Shown: positions 10,468 through 19,609 of the stretch, one piece after another
How positions within the stretch are numbered: position 1 is the first letter of the stretch
How the letters are laid out: each line of letters starts with the position of its first letter
Origin: Lacticaseibacillus songhuajiangensis
GTDB lineage: Bacteria; Bacillota; Bacilli; Lactobacillales; Lactobacillaceae
Reading direction: 5' to 3'
DNA length: 64,000 nt
NCBI RefSeq assembly: GCF_003946025.1
Contig: NZ_RHNR01000002.1
Location: 1-64,000 of the forward strand
Translations under genes and position numbers: made by a program
The notes under the pieces: model-generated
What the model was told of the DNA's origin: nothing
Seen by the model: only the letters and a program-made list of their open reading frames with translations
The model's database searches: none

Positions 10468-13400
10468 CTAATCCTGATTCTCGTAGGCAAAATCGCCGTT
10501 CAGTAGCCGTTCGAGCACCTGCTCGAGGCTCAGTTTACTAAGCTGACGGTAATTGTTACCGCCTAAGGTCGAATCAAATTGCATGATACTACTGTAATCA
10601 CTCTTAGTGACCACATCCCCCGACTGGTCAAAGCGTGCGGGTGTGAGGTCGATGACCCCCGCCAAAATGGCAGCGGCCGCGTTGCGAATGAGTTCGTCAT
10701 TGTTATTCAGCAAGGTCATCATTTCGCTGAGGCTCACCAAGTTGGTGCCCTTCGCCGGCTTGCCGTCCTTCTTGTTAATTTTGAGTGGGAAGAAGCGCGA
10801 ACTCTTCCCTGCCGTGATGGTGCCGTCCTGTTCGTCCACAATCTCGCTATCGATTTGATTGATGATGGGACTTTGCACCAGCAGGCCGCGCATCCGCATG
10901 TCATTCAAAAGCTGCGTGGCCCGAGACTCATCGCTGCTTCCCGCAAAGTACTTCAGGTGCGGATCCTGCAGCCGCAAGAACACGCCAGCTGCGGGAATCA
11001 TATCGCGCCCCGCGGCCGTGCCGGCCTTCATGATGGCCTCAATGTACGTCAGCATCTGCATCCCCAACCCGTAGTAAGCATCTTGGGCGGAGAAATCATG
11101 CTGGCTGGACTTGTAATCAACGACAATAAAACCTGTTTCCTGATTCTGTGTCTGCAGCGTATCCACCCGGTCAATGCGGCCGCGCACGAACACTTGCTGG
11201 TTGGCATCAACGGGAATTTGCAACGCTGGCAAGCCGTTTGCATCGCCCATCCCAAAACTCAGTTCACTGCTGCGGGCCGCAAAGCCGCTCGCCTTTTGCT
11301 CGTTGTGCACCGCCCAGGCGGTGCGCTCCAAGGTCTTCCTGATAAGGTCGGCAATGAACTGCATGCGGGCGCTACTGCTGAGCACCGCAAAAGCAGGTTT
11401 GGCCAACTGATCCTTGAGCAAACGGTTGACCATTTCCAGCAATTCGGCTGTCTTAATAGTGCCCAAACCACCGGCTGCTTGCGCCTCGCCCAGCAAGTTC
11501 TGTAGAACCGAGTGGAAGAGCACGCCCGTATCCGCGGGGGTGAGGGTGAATTCACGCCGCGGGTTTAAGCCCAAGCCATACTGGACAAAATATTCAAAAG
11601 GATTTTTGTAAAAGGTTTCTAGTCGCGAAATGGACACTGCCAGGTGCCGGCCATAGAGTGCGCGCGCCATGTCGGGACTCACCGCACCGGCCGCATTGGT
11701 GTAGTTCAAACTGGCCAGCAACTGGTTGACCAGCGCTGACTGTGGGGTAGCGCGCAAGGCGGTGATGACGGCTTGCCAACTCGGCCCAATCTTGCTACCG
11801 CGGCTGGTTAGTTGCTGCAGCGCGGTAATGGTGTCACTGAGTAAGCTGCGCGTTGTGCCGACAATCGCTCCGAGCGGCTCCGTGCCTGTTGCCGGCTGCC
11901 ACTGGCCGACCGTTTGGCCACTCGCGATGCGCAGGCCCAGTAGATAAGGGCTAGCGTCGTTGTCACTTTCGCCGCGTTGCGGATAACTGATAGTGAGGCT
12001 CTCACTGCCCGCCACGAAGGCCAGGTAATTCAAGAAGGGTTCGCCCAGGGCAGTATCTGGACCAGTTGCCGGCAGAAAGCAGCCTTCTGGCAGAACGGGT
12101 TCCAAGACGTGCCGGTCGGAACTGGTCAGCAGTTCGTTATCGTTGCCACTAGCTGGGAGGTCGGTACTAGTTGCCCCAATAATGTAGACGTGCTTGGCCC
12201 GCATCAGGCGCGTAAGGCCGGTTTCGGACACTTGTACTTGGTCCAGCGTTGAGGGAATTTGCGTGTAGGTGGCGCTAGCAAAACCGGCGTCGAGCATGGC
12301 CAAGAACTGCGCCGGAGTAATTGGCGTGTCGCCCCAACTGTCGTTCAGGTCATCCAGCAGGTCGCAAAAGACGCCCCAAGCCTGCTCGCCAGCCTGCGCT
12401 GCGGCCAAGTCGCCCGCTGCATTGCTCTGGTCGCGCCAGTCAGCTAGCGTCTGCTGTGCACCACTTTGCAATAGGAAGCTGTACAGCTGCTGCGCAAGCT
12501 CCCCGGCACTGCGTTGCTGCTTAAGCAGTTGCACAAAAGGCGCGACGGTGTCCGCGATGATGCGGCGAATGCGGTTAATCTGCACCGATTTTTGCGCATC
12601 TACGGCTGCAATCTCGTCGGCGTCGTCTTCAATACTAATCGTGTAGTAACGCCAGTCTTCGTCTTTGGTCCAAGCGCTGCCCCGCAGTCCAGTTGCCAGC
12701 ACGTGGTTTTCAGTCGTGTCGACCGCTTGGCGGAACTCGCTGACGCTCATGTCAGCAGGCTTGAGTAACTCAGTGCGCAACAATGCGAATACATTCTGAT
12801 AGTCATAATTGAGCTCAGCTAAGCCAAATAGACTGTCAATGAAGACCAGCAGTGGGTGCTGACTCATGGACTGTTCGTGGTCGATGAAAACGGGTAATTC
12901 GAATTCTTTGAACACCGCATTGACGATGGTTTCGTAAGGCTTGAGACGCCGGGCCATCACCAGAAAATCACGGAAGCGCAGTTTGCCCGTGCGGTCAGTT
13001 TGCACCCGCCGTCGAATATCCCGGGCGACATTGCGCAGCTCGGTGTAAGTGTTACTGGCGACAAATAGGCGCATGTCGTCAAAATCTGGCTGCCCAGCCG
13101 CATTACGCACGAAGGGCTGTCCTGGTTCCGGAACTGGCCGCAGTGCGGCATCCGCCCGAAAGAAGCGCTGGACGTTACTGATACTGCCGGAAACGGTACG
13201 TGACGGTGCCTGCTGATCAAGGGCAACCGCAACATGAGCACTACGGGCGGCGGCGAGTAGTTTCTGGTAAAGCCGCTTGGCGGGTTGGTATAAATCCTGA
13301 TCAACTAAATCTGGGCCAGGTTTGCTGTCCGTTACCAGCGCGACCGTCACGTCGGCGGCCTTCGTCATCAGCGTCGTCACAATTTGCAGTTCTTGAGCCG

Positions 13401-14049
13401 CAAAAATATTAAAGTGGCTGATGAACACGTGCGTGCGGCTGAGGTCGCTTGCGGCCAGTTTCGCATCCAGTGCCGCGAGCAAATCTGCTTGGCTCACCGT
13501 GCCGGCGGTTTCTTGTTCGTAGCGGCCCATGATGGTGGCCAGGTCGCTGAGTTTGGGCACTTGGCGCTCGGCGCTACTACCATTTTGCAATTGAGCGATG
13601 GCGCCTTGCAGGTCGGCGGCCGTCACGCCCCCCATCTGCAACTCGGCCAGTTGCTTTTGCAGGCGCGCGGTAAAGCCAGGGTTGTCGCCTTGTCCTGCAT
13701 ACAGGTGCAGCTGCTCGCCCATGTCGCTGATAATCTTACTGAGCCGCATGGCCGCGTTACTCGGGCTGAGCCGTGGCTTCAAGAAGACAGCTTGGTCCTT
13801 GAGGTAGTACCAGGCCAAGCGGGTAAAACTCATCACCTGAATTCGGCTCTGCGCAAAAGTCGGCGTATCTGGGGACATCAACTGGTGCAATGCGCCCAGC
13901 GTCGTCACTTCGGACTCGAACTTGATGTGGTTCGGAACGAGGGCTAACACCTCCGCGTGCGAATCAGATTGCAATACCGCCGCCATCTGCTGTTGCAGCA
14001 GTGCGTCGTGGTCCGCGGTGCCGGGACCAAGCACAAACTTAAGCGCCAT
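10468..14049 (-). CDS. addB: ATP-dependent helicase/nuclease subunit B (AddB/RexB)
   Basis: 1193-aa partner of AddA. The inactive helicase-like N-terminus (MALKFVLGPGTADHDAL) lacks a good Walker A, as reported for RexB proteins. The C-terminal nuclease domain carries GRIDRVDTL and FIVVDYKSSQHD near residue 975. The Fe-S cysteine set of Bacillus AddB is not evident. The ATG at 14049 follows GGAGGTAAATCTTAA. The gene is transcribed divergently from mvk across 150 nt; TAAAAT at about 14082-14087 (minus strand) is a possible -10. Confidence 0.95.
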   Translation of the reverse strand: MALKFVLGPGTADHDALLQQQMAAVLQSDSHAEVLALVPNHIKFESEVTTLGALHQLMSPDTPTFAQSRIQVMSFTRLAWYYLKDQAVFLKPRLSPSNAAMRLSKIISDMGEQLHLYAGQGDNPGFTARLQKQLAELQMGGVTAADLQGAIAQLQNGSSAERQVPKLSDLATIMGRYEQETAGTVSQADLLAALDAKLAASDLSRTHVFISHFNIFAAQELQIVTTLMTKAADVTVALVTDSKPGPDLVDQDLYQPAKRLYQKLLAAARSAHVAVALDQQAPSRTVSGSISNVQRFFRADAALRPVPEPGQPFVRNAAGQPDFDDMRLFVASNTYTELRNVARDIRRRVQTDRTGKLRFRDFLVMARRLKPYETIVNAVFKEFELPVFIDHEQSMSQHPLLVFIDSLFGLAELNYDYQNVFALLRTELLKPADMSVSEFRQAVDTTENHVLATGLRGSAWTKDEDWRYYTISIEDDADEIAAVDAQKSVQINRIRRIIADTVAPFVQLLKQQRSAGELAQQLYSFLLQSGAQQTLADWRDQSNAAGDLAAAQAGEQAWGVFCDLLDDLNDSWGDTPITPAQFLAMLDAGFASATYTQIPSTLDQVQVSETGLTRLMRAKHVYIIGATSTDLPASGNDNELLTSSDRHVLEPVLPEGCFLPATGPDTALGEPFLNYLAFVAGSESLTISYPQRGESDNDASPYLLGLRIASGQTVGQWQPATGTEPLGAIVGTTRSLLSDTITALQQLTSRGSKIGPSWQAVITALRATPQSALVNQLLASLNYTNAAGAVSPDMARALYGRHLAVSISRLETFYKNPFEYFVQYGLGLNPRREFTLTPADTGVLFHSVLQNLLGEAQAAGGLGTIKTAELLEMVNRLLKDQLAKPAFAVLSSSARMQFIADLIRKTLERTAWAVHNEQKASGFAARSSELSFGMGDANGLPALQIPVDANQQVFVRGRIDRVDTLQTQNQETGFIVVDYKSSQHDFSAQDAYYGLGMQMLTYIEAIMKAGTAAGRDMIPAAGVFLRLQDPHLKYFAGSSDESRATQLLNDMRMRGLLVQSPIINQIDSEIVDEQDGTITAGKSSRFFPLKINKKDGKPAKGTNLVSLSEMMTLLNNNDELIRNAAAAILAGVIDLTPARFDQSGDVVTKSDYSSIMQFDSTLGGNNYRQLSKLSLEQVLERLLNGDFAYENQD

Positions 14050-14159
14050 TTAAGATTTACCTCCGTGTTTTTCGCTAATGCTAATTTTAACACGGAATGC
14101 GTGGCAGTCGCCGCTTCCGGTCGCGAACGCAATGGTTTATTAAGCGCTGGTGCAACTGC

Positions 14160-14165
14160 TATAAT
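14160..14165 (+). promoter_or_regulatory. -10 box (TATAAT) upstream of mvk
   Basis: A perfect TATAAT lies 34 nt before the mvk ATG. The -35 region about 17-18 nt upstream (TTTATT) is weak. The 150-nt gap 14050-14199 must also hold the divergent addB promoter. Confidence 0.6.
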
Positions 14166-14199
14166 AAAGACTGCAAATTCAAGCAATCGGGGCAAAAAT

Positions 14200-15150
14200 A
14201 TGACGCAGTTAATAGCAGCAACGCAAACTAGCCATGCCAAGGCGATTCTGATTGGGGAACACGCGGTGGTCTACACACAACCGGCCATCGCGATTCCTAT
14301 TCCCACCATTCGCCTGCGTGCGGAAATTAAACCGCGCAGCGATCACAAGCAACTCGTGACCTCCGCCTTCTTCAACGGCGAACTGGCTGCGGCAGCCGGC
14401 ACGCGGTTTGCGGGCATCGCGACACTGATTCGGCAACTCTTAATCAGGTTTGACGGTCAAGATTGCGGCTTTGATCTCAACATTATCAGCGACCTGCCAC
14501 CTGAGCGCGGGATGGGTTCCAGTGCGGCCACCGCCGTTGCGATCACGCGGGCCTTCTACGCCGCTTTTGCGACGCCGCTGGATCACCCCACTTTGCTGCG
14601 CTGGGCCGACGTGAGTGAACGCATCATTCATGGCAATCCCAGCGGCATCGATGCAGCCACCGCCAGCGCCCAGCGGCCGCAGTGGATTGTGCGCGGCAAG
14701 GCGCCACGGGCACTCACCAGTCCGCACCGCGGGGTGCTGGTCATCGCTGATAGCGGCATTCAAGGGCAGACCGGCCAAGCCGTTGCCCACGTGGCCACCG
14801 TCATTCGCCAAGATCCCCGTTTGTACGACCAAATTACCGCGCTCGGCGCCATGACGCGCCGTTTTGCCGTGGCGATTGCTAACGATGACATTGAACTGAT
14901 GGGCGGCCTGATGACGCAGGCCCAGCAAGCACTCGCGACTCTTGGCGTCAGCAACGCCACCTTGGATCACCTGACCGCGGTTGCCAATGCGGCAGGCGCA
15001 CTCGGCGCCAAGCTGACCGGCTCGGGCATGGGCGGCTGCATTTTGGCGCTGGCCGCCGATAAGCAGCAAGCTGCAACAGTCGCGGCCGCCCTAACTGCCG
15101 CCGGCGCCACCGCCACCTGGCAGTATGACTTCGGCGCGACAAGTAGGTAA
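14200..15150 (+). CDS. mvk: Mevalonate kinase
   Basis: Phosphorylates mevalonate to 5-phosphomevalonate in the mevalonate route to isopentenyl diphosphate. 316-aa GHMP kinase: KAILIGEHAVVY at the N-terminus, the ATP loop PPERGMGSSAATAVAI (about 104-120) and the C-terminal motif AKLTGSGMGGCILALA. I chose the ATG at 14200 because the family begins just before this motif; the Shine-Dalgarno is poor. It heads a three-gene operon with mvaD (24-nt gap) and fni. Confidence 0.95.
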   Translation: MTQLIAATQTSHAKAILIGEHAVVYTQPAIAIPIPTIRLRAEIKPRSDHKQLVTSAFFNGELAAAAGTRFAGIATLIRQLLIRFDGQDCGFDLNIISDLPPERGMGSSAATAVAITRAFYAAFATPLDHPTLLRWADVSERIIHGNPSGIDAATASAQRPQWIVRGKAPRALTSPHRGVLVIADSGIQGQTGQAVAHVATVIRQDPRLYDQITALGAMTRRFAVAIANDDIELMGGLMTQAQQALATLGVSNATLDHLTAVANAAGALGAKLTGSGMGGCILALAADKQQAATVAAALTAAGATATWQYDFGATSR

Positions 15151-15174
15151 GAATGACCAAAGGAGACTTTAACC

Positions 15175-16149
15175 GTGAAGGCAAGCGCACGTGCACACAC
15201 TAACATCGCTTTGATTAAGTATTGGGGTAAGGCAGACGCGGACTTAATGCTCCCTGCGAACAGCAGTATCTCAATGACGCTGGACAAATTCTATACGGAC
15301 ACGACTGTCGAGTTCGTCGACGGGCAAACTGAGGATAGTTTCGTTCTGGATGGCCAGAAGCAAGATGCCGCCGCGACGGCGAAGGTCGGCAAAATTTTGG
15401 ACCTGGTTCGGCAAATGAGCGACCTAACAGCTGGCGCGCGCGTGTCGTCACAAAACCACGTGCCTAACGCTGCAGGACTCGCCAGTTCTGCGTCGGCTTT
15501 TGCTGCCCTTGCCCTCGCCGCCAGTCGTGCTGCTGGTCTCAATCTGGATGCCGCCGCCCTTTCGCGTCTGGCGCGGCGCGGTTCTGGTTCTGCCAGTCGC
15601 AGCATTGCCGGCGGTTTTGTCATTTGGCATCGCGGCCACGATGACCTGTCGTCTTTTGCGGAGCCCCTGCCTGTTGCTGACAACTTGGACCTGCGCATGG
15701 TAACCGTCCTCATCGATAAGCAGCAGAAAAAGGTCAGTTCCAGGTCGGGGATGGCGCACATGGCGGCCACTTCCCCCTACTTTCATGCCTGGACGGCCGC
15801 TTGCGAGGCGGCCTGTCCGCAGATGGCCACTGCGCTAGCTGCCGGTGACTTTGCGCAGATTGGCGCGCTTGCTGAGCGCAACGCCCTGATGATGCACGCC
15901 ACGAACATGGCGGCCAACCCGCCGTTCATGTATTTTGAACCCACCACCATTGCGACCCTGCAGTACGCGGCTGAATTGCGCGCGCAGGGTTTGCCGGTGT
16001 ACGCCACCATGGATGCCGGCCCCAACGTGAAGTTGCTTTGTCAGGCAACGGACGCCGACAAGCTTGCGGCGCTGGTTAGTCAGCGTATCGGAACGCAAAC
16101 GGAAATTTGTGCACCTGGTCCGGCGGCGCACCTGCTAGAAGAGGATTAA
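15175..16149 (+). CDS. mvaD: Diphosphomevalonate decarboxylase
   Basis: Converts mevalonate 5-diphosphate to isopentenyl diphosphate with ATP. 324 aa, normal length. Markers are HTNIALIKYWGK at the N-terminus, the phosphate loop NAAGLASSASAFAAL, GSGSASRSIAGGFVIW, and the catalytic aspartate segment VYATMDAGPNVKLL. The start is GTG 15175 preceded by AAAGGAGACTTTAACC. Its direct partner, phosphomevalonate kinase, is not next to it; fni begins 3 nt after its stop. Sequence looks like a true diphosphomevalonate enzyme rather than the archaeal monophosphate version, but I cannot prove that by eye. Confidence 0.95.
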   Translation: MKASARAHTNIALIKYWGKADADLMLPANSSISMTLDKFYTDTTVEFVDGQTEDSFVLDGQKQDAAATAKVGKILDLVRQMSDLTAGARVSSQNHVPNAAGLASSASAFAALALAASRAAGLNLDAAALSRLARRGSGSASRSIAGGFVIWHRGHDDLSSFAEPLPVADNLDLRMVTVLIDKQQKKVSSRSGMAHMAATSPYFHAWTAACEAACPQMATALAAGDFAQIGALAERNALMMHATNMAANPPFMYFEPTTIATLQYAAELRAQGLPVYATMDAGPNVKLLCQATDADKLAALVSQRIGTQTEICAPGPAAHLLEED

Positions 16150-16152
16150 GAG

Positions 16153-17199
16153 ATGACAAAACAATCATTGCAGTCCCACCGCAAGGACGAACATTATTTT
16201 CTGGCCGAAAAATTCTACCAGGAACATGCGCGTGCCGGTTTTGACCAGTTGCGCTTTGTACGCAGCGCCCTGCCTGAAGTGGACGTTGCGGAGGTGGATC
16301 TACATGGCCAGCTGGGTCCGCACCAGACGACTTGGCCGATTTTTATCAACGCCATGACTGGCGGCTCGCACACAACCCGTAAGGTGAACGCGGCGCTCGC
16401 GCGAATTGCCCGTGTTTGCCAATTGCCGATGGCAACTGGGAGTGGGTCGGTCTTGCTCAGTGATCACGACCCCGAGGTCCGCGCTAGCTTCACGGACGTG
16501 CGCAAGGAGTTAGGAAATGGTCTACTGCTCGCCAACGTGGGGGTGGATAAGACCCCTGCGCAGGCGCAAGAAATCGTTGCTATTTTGCAGGCGGACATGC
16601 TAGAAGTGCACATCAACGTTCCGCAGGAAATCGTCATGCCTGAGGGCGAGCGCAACTTCCACTGGTATGCCAACCTTAAGGCCATCCAGGAGCAGGTAAG
16701 CGTTCCGGTCATTGCTAAGGAGGTTGGTTTCGGCATGCGCCAAGATGACTTCACCCGCATCGCGGAAACTGGCGTCGCCGCGATCGATGTTGGCGGTCGC
16801 GGCGGCACGAATTTTGCCCAGATTGAAAATGTCCGCCGTCCGCATGGTGATTACAGTTTTCTGACTGATTTTGGGCAAACCACAGTCGAAAGTCTGCTGG
16901 AAGCTGAGGGCTATAATGGCCAGCTGATTGCCACTGGTGGTGTGCGGACACCGCTGGATGTGCTGAAGGCACTGCGCCTCGGAGCTACCGGCGTTGGTAT
17001 TGCTGGGCTCATTTTGCACTGGCTGACCAAATTCGGCGAGGAAGATGCCCTGCAGCACCTGCAAGATTTTCTGGCGCAGGTGCGCAGTTGCATGGTCTTG
17101 CTCGGGGCACGCAATGTGGCAGAATTGCGACAGGTACCGATTGTTTACAGTGAGCAGTTGCTGTCATATGCCCGACAACGGGGATTGGAACTACCATAA
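16153..17199 (+). CDS. fni: Type 2 isopentenyl-diphosphate delta-isomerase (FMN-dependent)
   Basis: Interconverts isopentenyl and dimethylallyl diphosphate using reduced FMN. 348-aa TIM barrel. Visible are RKDEHYFLA at the N-terminus (substrate), MTGGSHTT, the GSGSVLLSD stretch, VGGRGGTNFAQIE and the C-terminal phosphate loop ATGGVRTPLDVLKAL. The ATG 3 nt after mvaD implies translational coupling, with AAGAGGATTAAGAG just upstream. It is the last gene of the operon and is followed by a strong terminator. Confidence 0.95.
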   Translation: MTKQSLQSHRKDEHYFLAEKFYQEHARAGFDQLRFVRSALPEVDVAEVDLHGQLGPHQTTWPIFINAMTGGSHTTRKVNAALARIARVCQLPMATGSGSVLLSDHDPEVRASFTDVRKELGNGLLLANVGVDKTPAQAQEIVAILQADMLEVHINVPQEIVMPEGERNFHWYANLKAIQEQVSVPVIAKEVGFGMRQDDFTRIAETGVAAIDVGGRGGTNFAQIENVRRPHGDYSFLTDFGQTTVESLLEAEGYNGQLIATGGVRTPLDVLKALRLGATGVGIAGLILHWLTKFGEEDALQHLQDFLAQVRSCMVLLGARNVAELRQVPIVYSEQLLSYARQRGLELP

Positions 17200-17208
17200 C
17201 AACAACGC

Positions 17209-17251
17209 AAAAGCGGGATTCGAAATTAACGCTTCGAGTCCCGCTTTTTTT
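17209..17251 (+). terminator. Terminator of the mvk-mvaD-fni operon
   Basis: Stem AAAGCGGGA-TTCGAA pairs with TTCGA-GTCCCGCTTT, followed by a run of T. It lies 10 nt past the fni stop. Confidence 0.9.
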
Positions 17252-17267
17252 ATTAAGTTCAAAAATC

Positions 17268-18221
17268 TTATGGTAAATCATGCCCCGCCGCGACGTAGAG
17301 TTCGTACCATTCGCTTCGGGAAAGCACAACGTCCGCGCCGGCGGCACTATCCGCAATGTGCTGTGGATTCATGGTGCCGATAATGACCTGCATTTTGGCC
17401 GGATGCCGCAGAATCCAAGCCACCGCGATGGCATTTTTGGACACGCCCTTGGCCGCTGCCAACTCGGCGAGTTTAGCGTTCAGTTCCGGAAACTGCGAGT
17501 TGCCGATGAAGGTGCCCTGCAGCATTCCGTACTGGAACGGTGACCAGGCTTGAATCGTAGTGGCGTGCAGGCGGGCGTGCTCAATGATGCCGCCATCGTG
17601 GTCGATACTGGCAGCGTCGGTCATGTTCGTATGCATGCCAAAATCAATCGCCCCAGTGTGCATGAGGCTAAATTGTAACTGATTAATCAGCAGGCGCTGG
17701 CTAAGGCCGCTTTGCAGCAAATCAAACTGGAGCGGGTTGAAGTTGGACACCCCGAAGTGACGCACCTTCCCTGCCGCTTGCAATTCTTCGAAGGCGGATG
17801 CGACTTCGTCTAGTTCCATGAGCGGATCAGGCCGGTGCAGCAAAAAGGCGTCCAAGTAGTCCACCTGCATGCGCTGCAAAATAGCATCAACTTCACCCAC
17901 AATATTAGCTTTGCTGAAATCGTACATATCGCCAGGTGCCGTGTGCCCATGTGTGTGCAGTGGACTGTGCACGATGCCCGCCTTGGACTGGATGAAGAAA
18001 TCTTCGCGGTGCAAACCCGCCTGGTGCATGGCCTGACCAAAGGTAACCTCGGCTTTGCCCATGCCGTAGACGTTTGCCGAATCGATATAGTTGATGCCGG
18101 CCGCGTGGGCTGCCTGGAGTGTCTTGCTGGCCGCGGGGACGTCCAAGTCCTTCATCCGCATAATCCCGAGCGCAACTGTGGATGCGCGGAAGTCGGTGTT
18201 GCCAATTTTGATTTGTTTCAT
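17268..18221 (-). CDS. Aldo/keto reductase
   Basis: 317-aa NAD(P)H-dependent (beta/alpha)8 oxidoreductase. The catalytic tetrad can be read as Asp in YIDSANVYG, Tyr in the same motif, Lys in FIQSKAG and His in DAFLLHRPDPLM. C-terminal cofactor-loop residues are in QVIIGTMNPQHI. It resembles the YdhF group; the substrate is unknown. The start is ATG 18221 with GCAGGAGGCATCATC upstream; the longer upstream reading lacks family sequence. It converges on fni and is probably a single-gene unit. Confidence 0.88.
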   Translation of the reverse strand: MKQIKIGNTDFRASTVALGIMRMKDLDVPAASKTLQAAHAAGINYIDSANVYGMGKAEVTFGQAMHQAGLHREDFFIQSKAGIVHSPLHTHGHTAPGDMYDFSKANIVGEVDAILQRMQVDYLDAFLLHRPDPLMELDEVASAFEELQAAGKVRHFGVSNFNPLQFDLLQSGLSQRLLINQLQFSLMHTGAIDFGMHTNMTDAASIDHDGGIIEHARLHATTIQAWSPFQYGMLQGTFIGNSQFPELNAKLAELAAAKGVSKNAIAVAWILRHPAKMQVIIGTMNPQHIADSAAGADVVLSRSEWYELYVAAGHDLP

Positions 18222-18324
18222 GATGATGCCTCCTGCGACAATTTTAAGCTTCGCCTTCATCATAGCGGTTTCAGTAAGCCCTGCCAAGTTGTGGTCGCCT
18301 GCAGGTACCGCGATGCCTGGCGTC

Positions 18325-18355
18325 AAAAAAAGCTCACTCGGTCAAGCGGGTGAGC
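18325..18355 (-). terminator. Terminator upstream of the aldo/keto reductase, serving the MFS gene
   Basis: On the minus strand GCTCACCCG pairs with CGAGTGAGC, followed by seven T. It sits 11 nt past the stop of the MFS gene. Confidence 0.85.
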
Positions 18356-18365
18356 GTGATGCGCG

Positions 18366-19547
18366 TTAATTTTCCACTGCGTCGTGTGTCAACTTATTGG
18401 TCAGCATGAACCCACCAGTGACCAGAAAAAGCGCAACGAATGCGACGTCAAAGAGCAATTGGTAGGACGTCCATTCAATCAGCAGGGCGCCTAGTAGCGG
18501 GCCAAATGCCCGGCCAGCGGAACCGGCAGCTTGCACGAAACCCTGGTAACTGCCCCCTTGCGCCACTGGTGCGCGGCGGTTCACGTAGGTGGAAACGGCC
18601 GGCAAGGTCAATACTTCACCCAGTGAAATCAGGATCATCGCCGCAACGAATTCCGGATAGCGACCGGCACGCGCGAGCACGGGAAAACTAGTGGCTAGGA
18701 ATAGTAGCCCCAGATACAAGCGTCCGTGTAAATGCCGACTGAGAAAGCCATCCAGGCGCGTGAGGAAGGGTTGCACAACGATAATCACCCCGGCGTTGAC
18801 CGTCCACACGGTGGAATAGGTTTGGAAGGACAGGCCTTTGGCAATCATGTAGGTTGAAACGTTGCTGTCCCATTGTTCGTAGAATAGCCAAATTGTGAAT
18901 ACCGTCAGTAAAACGACCACAATTGGCACCGACATGTGTCCTCGCTCGTGTGCTGTTACATGATTGGAACTCGACCGGGCAAACTGTCGACCCCGGTAGA
19001 AAATCAGTACGGTCAGCAGGAACAAGCCATACATGATACTCGCAACCGTAAAGATGCGCCCGATACCCAGTTTTAGGACAATCCCCACGAACAAAGTACC
19101 AAACACGACACCGAGTGCGCTAGTGAAGTATAGGTAGTTGAAAACCAGACTCGCATTTTTGCCAGGCACCTGCGTGGCAAAGCCGTTGATGGCCGTGTTA
19201 ATCATGCCGCTACCGAGGCCGTTGAGCATCAGGAGCACCGCGTAAACTGGCCAGCCGTGGGCAAAAATCAGGGTGAAACAGCAAGTCAGTGAGATTGTGA
19301 TCCCGCTGGCCAATGTGGCCACCGGCCGCCAGCGGTCAAACAAGCGGCCACCGACAATGTTGCCAATGAGTGAGCAAAAGCAGTTCAGGAAGATCACAAT
19401 TCCCGCCGTGGTTAGCGGCTTGTGCAAGTAATCATGAATGTAGACCGTGGTGAGCGGCCAGATGAAGCTGGACCCAATATTTGTAATGAGCGAGCCAAGT
19501 AGCAAACTTTGCATGCGAAATGGCGTGCGCTGGGAGTGAACAAGCAT
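18366..19547 (-). CDS. MFS transporter, 12-TM drug-efflux type
   Basis: 393-aa hydrophobic protein with about 12 membrane segments and the MFS loop 2-3 motif GGRLFDRWRP. The late half has STYVNRRAPVAQGGSYQGF, common in DHA1-type multidrug or sugar efflux carriers. Substrate cannot be inferred. I chose the ATG at 19547 (MLVHSQRTPF), preceded by CGAGGTATTCGC, over the longer upstream ATG. It lies 62 nt past the rsmF-like gene and could be cotranscribed with it. Confidence 0.85.
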   Translation of the reverse strand: MLVHSQRTPFRMQSLLLGSLITNIGSSFIWPLTTVYIHDYLHKPLTTAGIVIFLNCFCSLIGNIVGGRLFDRWRPVATLASGITISLTCCFTLIFAHGWPVYAVLLMLNGLGSGMINTAINGFATQVPGKNASLVFNYLYFTSALGVVFGTLFVGIVLKLGIGRIFTVASIMYGLFLLTVLIFYRGRQFARSSSNHVTAHERGHMSVPIVVVLLTVFTIWLFYEQWDSNVSTYMIAKGLSFQTYSTVWTVNAGVIIVVQPFLTRLDGFLSRHLHGRLYLGLLFLATSFPVLARAGRYPEFVAAMILISLGEVLTLPAVSTYVNRRAPVAQGGSYQGFVQAAGSAGRAFGPLLGALLIEWTSYQLLFDVAFVALFLVTGGFMLTNKLTHDAVEN

Positions 19548-19609
19548 GCGAATACCTCGAATAATATGTATTTGGGGCAATGCCCCAGGTAGTGCAAAAA
19601 ATATGTGCG

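Noticed and set aside
19548-19609. TGGGGC/GCCCCA hairpin as terminator of the rsmF-like gene
   Set aside because: The stem is short and has no T-run on the minus strand; the MFS gene may be cotranscribed.
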